From the NCBI GenBank assembly GCA_958422985.1, contig CATZPY010000020.1, positions 1 to 20,224 on the forward strand: a DNA stretch of 20,224 nt, given 5' to 3'. Each line of letters opens with the position of its first letter. Position 1 is the stretch's first letter. The stretch is from an uncultured Clostridium sp. GTDB lineage: Bacteria; Bacillota; Clostridia; TANB77; CAG-508. The notes under the pieces are model-generated. The model saw only the letters and a program-made list of their open reading frames with translations. It was not told where the DNA came from and ran no database searches. Made by a program: the position numbers and the translations under genes. This document shows positions 15,544 to 20,224 of the stretch, in pieces.

Positions 15544-17691
15544 TTATTTTTTTAATAATCTTAAACTGTTTAATACAACTGTTAAACTACTTAATGTCAT
15601 TGCTAAACTTGCAATCATTGGATTTAAAGATATTGGAAATAGCCCTGTTGCAAGTGGTATCATGCATATATTATAAAACAATGCCCAAAACAAATTTTGT
15701 TTAATTATTCTTATTGTATTTTTTCCTATCTTAAATAATTTTAAGATATTGCTCATATTCTCATTAAGCAAAATAACATCTGAAGAATCTGCACTAATAT
15801 CTGTTCCATTTTCCACACTTATTCCTATAGTTGCAGTTTTTAAACTTGGGCTGTCATTAATTCCATCCCCCACCATTGCACAATTGTTATTTATATTTAA
15901 TTCTTGTATTTTTTCCAATTTTTGTTTAGGGCTCACATTACTTATAACATTTTCTATTCCTAATTGTTTTGCAATAATTTTTGCTGTTTTATCATTATCA
16001 CCTGTAAGCATAAAAATCTTTTTATCTAATTCTTTTAATTCGTTTATAGTTTTTACGGTATCTTTTTTTATTGTATCTGCTAAACCTATAATTAAAATAG
16101 TTTCTTTTTCGTTAAACAAATATACTATACTTTCGCCTTTACTTATAAATTTTTCTTCTTGCAATTTTAGTTTATTTTCTACTTGCATTTTTTCTACATA
16201 TTTATAATTACCAGCAAAATATTGTATTCCATTTATTTTTCCTTTTACACCTAAACCTGGCTCTTCTTTAAATTCTTCTACACTAAAAATATCCTTTTCG
16301 TCATTATAAATACTTTTAGCTAATGGATGATTTGAATTTTTTTCTAAACTTTTTAAAATCTTTAAGTTTTCTTTGCTATAAACACCATCTACTATAGTCA
16401 TTTTACCAGTTGTTAAAGTTCCTGTCTTGTCAAATACAATTGTATCTACTTTATTTGTAGCTTCTAATATTTCACTTGACTTTACTAATATGCCATTTTT
16501 GCTACAATTTCCTATTGCCACAACCATCGCAAGCGGAGTTGCTAAACCTAGTGCACATGGACATGCAACAACTAAAACACTTACTAATGCTAAAATTGCT
16601 TCGTTAATATCTTTGGTCAATACTAAATTTAATATAAATGCTACTAGTGAAATTATAAATATTATTGGTACAAAATATCCACTTATTTTATCTGCAATTC
16701 TTGAAATTGGTGCTTTTGTATTTGTTGCTTCCACAACCATTGTTACTATATTAGAAATGCTAGAATCTTTCCCTATTCTTTCTGCTTTATATTTTATATA
16801 ACCATCGTAGTTTACACTTCCTGCAATTACATTATCTCCTATATTTTTACTTACAGGTTTACTTTCACCTGTTATAAAAGATTCATCTGTATGTGTTTTT
16901 CCATTTATTATAGTTCCATCTACTGCAATTTTTTCTCCTGGCTTACTTATAACTATATCTCCTTTTTCTATTTCGTTTATATTTACTTCTATTTCTTTGT
17001 TATCTTTTAAAATAATTCCTTTTTTAGGAGTTATTGTTACCAAGTTTTTAATCGTGTCTACTGCTTTATCTTTATTCTTTTTGTCTATAAATCTACCTAT
17101 TTTTACAAAAAGAATAATTATTGCAGAAGATTCAAAATATAAATGATGAACCAAATTAGTATTTCCCATAAAAACTTGTACTGTATTCCACAGGCTATAT
17201 ACAAAATTCACAATTACACCAACACCCACTAATGAGTCCATATTCGGCATTTTGTGAACTATATTTTTAAAACCATTTTTTATAATGTCAAAACCATACA
17301 AAATAAATAATACAGATAAAAGCATTAATGATATAGCATATATTTTTGGACTTTGCACCATATTTAGTATATTTGGAATTGGCAAATTAAACATTTGTCC
17401 CATAGATATATACATTAAAATAATTCCTAATACAGAAAAAAGCACTAACATTATAAAATTAGCATTATTATTTTTCTCCTTTTTCTCACCTAAGCTTTTA
17501 AAACCCGCTTCTTTAACAAAACTATTTAAATCTTTTATTGTTAATTTTTCATCATATTCTATTAAAGCTGTTGCCATAACCAAATTTACAGAAGCACTAA
17601 TAATTCCATCTTGCTTACTTAAAAATTTTTCTAACCCATTAGAACAAGCACTACAAGTCATACCTTCTATATTTAAAACAACCTTTTTCAT
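15544..17691 (-). CDS. copA: Copper-exporting P1B-type ATPase
   Basis: 715 aa. One N-terminal heavy-metal-associated domain (about 3-66) carries GMTCSAC (10-16). Membrane helices follow from about 79 onward. The motifs of a copper P-type ATPase are all present: TGES (274-277) in the actuator domain, CPC (377-379) in VVACPCALG, phosphorylated Asp421 in DKTGT, His455-Pro456 in the nucleotide domain, TGDN (563-566) and GDGINDSP (608-615). The late helices contain FYN (672-674) and an M-containing segment MTLSS (698-702), as in Cu(I) pumps. It moves Cu(I) out of the cytoplasm using ATP. The ATG at 17691 follows AAGGAG. The copper chaperone gene is 78 bases upstream on the same strand, with a hairpin between them; no other heavy-metal pump motif competes with this assignment. 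Confidence 0.94.
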   Translation of the reverse strand: MKKVVLNIEGMTCSACSNGLEKFLSKQDGIISASVNLVMATALIEYDEKLTIKDLNSFVKEAGFKSLGEKKEKNNNANFIMLVLFSVLGIILMYISMGQMFNLPIPNILNMVQSPKIYAISLMLLSVLFILYGFDIIKNGFKNIVHKMPNMDSLVGVGVIVNFVYSLWNTVQVFMGNTNLVHHLYFESSAIIILFVKIGRFIDKKNKDKAVDTIKNLVTITPKKGIILKDNKEIEVNINEIEKGDIVISKPGEKIAVDGTIINGKTHTDESFITGESKPVSKNIGDNVIAGSVNYDGYIKYKAERIGKDSSISNIVTMVVEATNTKAPISRIADKISGYFVPIIFIISLVAFILNLVLTKDINEAILALVSVLVVACPCALGLATPLAMVVAIGNCSKNGILVKSSEILEATNKVDTIVFDKTGTLTTGKMTIVDGVYSKENLKILKSLEKNSNHPLAKSIYNDEKDIFSVEEFKEEPGLGVKGKINGIQYFAGNYKYVEKMQVENKLKLQEEKFISKGESIVYLFNEKETILIIGLADTIKKDTVKTINELKELDKKIFMLTGDNDKTAKIIAKQLGIENVISNVSPKQKLEKIQELNINNNCAMVGDGINDSPSLKTATIGISVENGTDISADSSDVILLNENMSNILKLFKIGKNTIRIIKQNLFWALFYNICMIPLATGLFPISLNPMIASLAMTLSSLTVVLNSLRLLKK

Positions 17692-17705
17692 ACTACTCCT
17701 TTTCG

Positions 17706-17731
17706 GGATTAAGGAACGGTCCTTAAAATCC
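17706..17731 (-). promoter_or_regulatory. Hairpin in the copZ-copA junction, next to the copA ribosome binding site
   Basis: TTAAGGA (17726-17720 on the minus strand) pairs perfectly with TCCTTAA (17715-17709) over a four-base loop; GGA/TCC at the base extend the stem past a two-base bulge. There is no T-run, so it is not a terminator. The TCCTT arm can alternatively pair with AAGGA of the copA ribosome binding site (17701-17696), which starts about five bases after the hairpin. Confidence 0.5.
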
Positions 17732-17769
17732 TGGTAAATATAATTTTATATTCTCCTACTATAAATATA

Positions 17770-17976
17770 TTACTTTAATACTTTAAATCCTAAATTTTCT
17801 ATTTTTTCTTTTACAATATTTATATCTATTTCTTTTTTACTTTCTACTTTAACTTCCCCATTTTCATGATAAGCTTTAACTTTCTTTACTTCTTTAATAT
17901 CTTTTAAAGCTTTTTCTATCCTCTTTTCACATCCTTCGCACATCATACCTTCTACCTTTAATATAATTTCGTTCAT
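17770..17976 (-). CDS. copZ: Copper chaperone, heavy-metal-associated domain protein
   Basis: 68 aa, a single HMA domain with the metal-binding motif GMMCEGC (Cys13 and Cys16) and the typical end ENLGFKVLK. It would bind Cu(I) in the cytoplasm and pass it to the copA product encoded next. The second residue of the CxxC loop is Glu rather than the more usual Ala/Ser/Gly, which is tolerated in the family. The ATG at 17976 follows AGAGGGA. The gene is first after a promoter at 18033-18062. The usual CsoR or CopY regulator is not in this window, so how copper controls the unit is not visible. Confidence 0.9.
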   Translation of the reverse strand: MNEIILKVEGMMCEGCEKRIEKALKDIKEVKKVKAYHENGEVKVESKKEIDINIVKEKIENLGFKVLK

Positions 17977-18032
17977 ATTGTCCCTCTTTCTGCTTTGCTT
18001 TTTTGCAAATCTATTTATTAATATGTATTGAT

Positions 18033-18062
18033 ATATTACACCTTTTTTTTATATATAGTCAA
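18033..18062 (-). promoter_or_regulatory. Promoter of copZ-copA
   Basis: On the minus strand TTGACT (18062-18057), an 18-base spacer and TAATAT (18038-18033). In the leader, TTTGC and GCAAA (18009-17994) flank six As as a small inverted repeat. I see no CopY box (TACANNTGTA) and no clear CsoR palindrome. Confidence 0.6.
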
Positions 18063-18096
18063 TAAAATTTTATAAGTAGCATTTATTTTGTACTCT

Positions 18097-18125
18097 TTTA
18101 CTTTTTTACATAATTATGGTATAAT
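18097..18125 (+). promoter_or_regulatory. Promoter of the RelA/SpoT-like gene
   Basis: TTTACT (18097-18102), a 17-base spacer and TATAAT (18120-18125) with an upstream TGG (extended -10). Bases 18105-18126 are identical to 2390-2411. It is divergent from the copZ promoter, whose -35 lies about 35 bases away. Confidence 0.8.
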
Positions 18126-18163
18126 ATAAGGTACTATAATAGTAGAAGAAAGGAGGACAATTT

Positions 18164-19123
18164 ATGTCCAAAATTATTACAACACAACAAGAAATTGTTT
18201 TTCCAGACCTTGTCCCTTTTTTGTATCGGGGTGTTGGTAGCTTAGTTAATCTTCAAAAGCTGTATAACGAAGAAGTAAAAAAAGCTGCAGATGAACTCCG
18301 TGGTGATCTTTTCAAAGCCAACTATTTAGATCTATATCACACAAAACTTATGAATTACCTTGATAAATATTATAATTATCAATCCGTTTCAGAATTAGAA
18401 CAAGAAATAATTGACTTAAAAAATTTTTTATTTAAGCAAACTATTCCTTGTAATATTTCTGGTCGGTTAAAAAATTATATTGCACTAGTCGAGAAAGTTC
18501 GAAGTTTCATTTATGATGGTCTAGATCCCTTTTCAATTAATGATGAATTAGGCTTTAGAATAATTGTAGGAAAAGATCGCTACGATGATGAAAAGTCAAT
18601 TAAGCAACTTTATGATATAGCAAATAAAGTTATATCGTTCTTCGTTGTTACTAAAGGTTACAAACTTCTGCCACCATCACCTGCAATTGGGCGTGGGTTT
18701 AATCCTGCAGATTATCCAGATGTTTTTGTACCAAAGACTTCTTTAATCCTACCAGAGTATGCTATCTATGTAAAGGATTATTTTATCAACCCAAAAAAGA
18801 AAGGATACCAGGCTTTGCACATGGTATTTCTCACCAAAAGTGGACTTACAATAGAAGTGCAAATAAGAACCTTCGCTTCGCATTATCATGCAGAATATAT
18901 TTCGACACATGAAATGCATAAACAAGATAGGTATGGTAAAGCTGTAGACAAGCAAGAAGAACTTACCGAAAAGGAAATAAAAAGACAACAAGCTATTAAA
19001 ATTAGCTTTGACCCCGAAAAAGTAAAACTAGATTCATATTTTTCTAAAGATGGTAAGACTTTGGATTTAATAGGTTTAGCAGAAACCATAAGAGATCCTT
19101 TCAACAATTTCTTTGTAGCTTAA
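18164..19123 (+). CDS. RelA/SpoT-domain nucleotidyltransferase without hydrolase domain (small alarmone synthetase-like)
   Basis: 319 aa. The central and C-terminal parts match the (p)ppGpp synthetase fold: GRLKNYIALVEKV (100-112; family pattern GRxKSxxSxxxK), Asp127 in DELGFRI (127-133), KKGYQALH (212-219; usual GYxSLH) and EVQIRT (231-236). No HD hydrolase domain precedes it and no TGS/ACT regulatory tail follows, so it is a stand-alone synthetase. It is longer than most small alarmone synthetases because of an unusual segment at about 166-202 (rich in Pro, Gly and Asp) just before the KDYFINPK strand, and an extended N-terminus (1-90). It may make pppGpp/ppGpp, pyrophosphorylate tRNA like toxSAS toxins, or have lost activity. 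The ATG follows AAGGAGG. It has its own promoter and terminator, opposite in strand to its neighbours, and is GC-richer (24 of 60 in 18181-18240). No antitoxin-like gene adjoins it. Confidence 0.85.
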   Translation: MSKIITTQQEIVFPDLVPFLYRGVGSLVNLQKLYNEEVKKAADELRGDLFKANYLDLYHTKLMNYLDKYYNYQSVSELEQEIIDLKNFLFKQTIPCNISGRLKNYIALVEKVRSFIYDGLDPFSINDELGFRIIVGKDRYDDEKSIKQLYDIANKVISFFVVTKGYKLLPPSPAIGRGFNPADYPDVFVPKTSLILPEYAIYVKDYFINPKKKGYQALHMVFLTKSGLTIEVQIRTFASHYHAEYISTHEMHKQDRYGKAVDKQEELTEKEIKRQQAIKISFDPEKVKLDSYFSKDGKTLDLIGLAETIRDPFNNFFVA

Positions 19124-19138
19124 TCTACTAAGTGACAA

Positions 19139-19188
19139 ACTCTACGCTTATAGGGAATATTTTTCCTATATGCGTAGAGTCTTTTTTT
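19139..19188 (+). terminator. Strong rho-independent terminator after the RelA/SpoT-like gene
   Basis: ACTCTACGC (19139-19147) pairs perfectly with GCGTAGAGT (19172-19180). Inside, past a T-T mismatch, TATAGG pairs with CCTATA. Seven Ts follow (19182-19188). Confidence 0.92.
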
Positions 19189-19307
19189 ATTTATATGAAC
19201 ATTAATCCAAATTTTAATATAAACTTAAAAGAACGTCCCAAGGTTCTAATCTAAAAAATTTACTAACAGTTCATTACTCTAAAATTTCATAAAATTTAGC
19301 AAATAAT

Positions 19308-20224
19308 CTACATTTTCATCCCTTTACCACCTTGCAATCCATTTGCATATCCTTCTAATACATTTGTATCAAATGAAAATGTCATATTTTGTTCTTCACG
19401 ATTTCTCTTTAAAGCTAATTCTATTTCTTTATCTAATAAATCTGTATACATTACTCCTGTTTCTCTCCATAAGTGGAATGATAAACAACCAGGAATTGTG
19501 TTTACTTCATTTACATATATTTTATTTGTTTCCTCATCTATTAAAAAGTCTATTCTTATTACTCCTGTACAACCTAATATCTTAAATGTTTCTTTTGCTA
19601 ATCTTTGTATTTGTTCTTTTTGCTCTTTACTTATATTTGCTGGCAATTTTAATACTCCTGCATTCATAGATTGCTTAGCTCCACCTGTCTTTTTTCCTCC
19701 AGATATATATTTATCTTCATATGATAAAATGTCAGATGTTTTGTCTAACTCTTCACATTCGGAAGCATTGCACTCTTCATAATCACCTAAAACAGAACAA
19801 TTTACTTCTTTTAAATTTTCTATAGCTTTTTCTATTAAAATTTTTCTTGCATATGTAAATGCATCTTCTATCGCTTCTTCTAGCTCTTCCTTATTTTTAG
19901 CAACAACAATGCCTATGCTAGACCCTAAGTTTATTGGTTTAACAATTACGGGATATTTAATATCTTCTTCAACTTTTTTTACAATTTCCCCTGTTTCTTC
20001 ATTTTTATAAAAACATTTACAATCTAATACTGGAATGTCATTTTCCTTTAAAATTATTTTAGAAATATATTTATCCATACCAACTGCAGAAGATGTTACA
20101 TCACATCCTACATATGGTAAATTAAACATTTTTAGGTATCCTTGAAGTGTACCATCTTCCACATTTGTACCATGAACAATTGGAAATGCAATATCTATAG
20201 AGTTATATATTTCGTTTTCATAAA
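19308..20224 (-). CDS. ddl: D-alanine--D-alanine ligase, 5' end missing
   Basis: About 305 residues are visible; reading stays open to the right edge and the start lies outside. A GTG at 20162 sits inside the conserved block HGTNVEDGTLQG (usual HGxxGEDGxxQG, with Val for Gly), so it is not the start. ATP-grasp landmarks: VKPINLGSSIG, EVNCSVLGDY, EDKYISGG with the Lys-Tyr pair expected of D-Ala-adding rather than D-lactate-adding enzymes, RIDFLID, and VNEVNTIPG with the metal-binding Glu and Asn. It joins two D-alanines in the cytoplasm for peptidoglycan precursors. An insertion of about 15 residues containing two Cys (CNASECEELDK) precedes the substrate loop; I have seen similar inserts in related gut Firmicutes ligases. 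The stop is TAG at 19308-19310, with no convincing terminator after it. Confidence 0.92.
   Translation of the reverse strand, partial: YENEIYNSIDIAFPIVHGTNVEDGTLQGYLKMFNLPYVGCDVTSSAVGMDKYISKIILKENDIPVLDCKCFYKNEETGEIVKKVEEDIKYPVIVKPINLGSSIGIVVAKNKEELEEAIEDAFTYARKILIEKAIENLKEVNCSVLGDYEECNASECEELDKTSDILSYEDKYISGGKKTGGAKQSMNAGVLKLPANISKEQKEQIQRLAKETFKILGCTGVIRIDFLIDEETNKIYVNEVNTIPGCLSFHLWRETGVMYTDLLDKEIELALKRNREEQNMTFSFDTNVLEGYANGLQGGKGMKM

Noticed and set aside
17977..18062. CopY or CsoR operator upstream of copZ
   Set aside because: No TACANNTGTA box and no GC-containing palindrome of the CsoR kind; only A/T-rich partial repeats.
18749..19107. Minus-strand open frames inside the RelA/SpoT-like gene, considered as a possible overlapping antitoxin
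   Set aside because: No ribosome binding site and no recognisable domain; they lie fully inside a well-supported gene.
19279..19299. Hairpin CTAAAATTTCATAAAATTTAG considered as ddl terminator
   Set aside because: A short A/T-only stem with a mismatch and no T-run on the minus strand.
1..20224. tRNA, rRNA, insertion sequence, CRISPR array or prophage genes
   Set aside because: I saw no cloverleaf, transposase or integrase motif, regular repeat-spacer pattern or phage structural gene on either strand.

Overview
This is a very AT-rich window from a Gram-positive, single-membrane bacterium, most likely an uncultured gut-type Clostridia/Bacillota relative. The evidence is a lipoteichoic-acid-synthase-like enzyme, a sortase, D-Ala-D-Ala ligase, AGGAGG-type ribosome binding sites and SigA-type promoters. 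The lineage call is an inference from gene content and composition. No 16S or other marker gene is present. Both ends cut through genes.

Layout, left to right. (1) 1-2277, minus: an LTA-synthase-like sulfatase-fold membrane enzyme, then a class I glutamine amidotransferase (peptidase C26/PuuD-like) that runs off the left edge. (2) 2382-3042, plus: a self-contained single-gene unit (promoter, structured leader, 170-aa unknown membrane protein, strong terminator). (3) 3063-7478, minus: an operon of low-molecular-weight protein tyrosine phosphatase, MacB/LolD-type ABC ATPase, and a 1070-aa FtsX-type permease with a long coiled coil. (4) 7524-7876, plus: four tandem 11-bp T-tract units, a consensus promoter, a 51-aa unknown peptide gene and a terminator. 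A 39-bp interrupted palindrome and a minus-strand terminator follow. (5) 8037-15411, minus: a surface locus with a cell-wall-type protein ending in an atypical LPVTF sorting signal, a sortase, a 1705-aa anchored multi-Ig-like protein ending in a beta-helix-like region, and a small membrane-anchored protein. (6) 15495-18062, minus: copZ and copA for copper export. (7) 18097-19188, plus: a second single-gene unit encoding a RelA/SpoT-type nucleotidyltransferase without a hydrolase domain. (8) 19308-20224, minus: ddl, running off the right edge.

Much of the window concerns the cell envelope: LTA-like polymer synthesis, a sortase-linked surface complex, peptidoglycan precursor synthesis, and export. 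Three plus-strand single-gene units (170 aa, 51 aa, 319 aa) sit among long minus-strand operons. The first and third have a higher GC content than their neighbours and share an identical 22-base promoter core, although their proteins are unrelated. The strongest candidates for something undescribed are this promoter-sharing pair, the sortase/LPVTF/giant-protein locus, and the 51-aa gene behind phased T-tracts.
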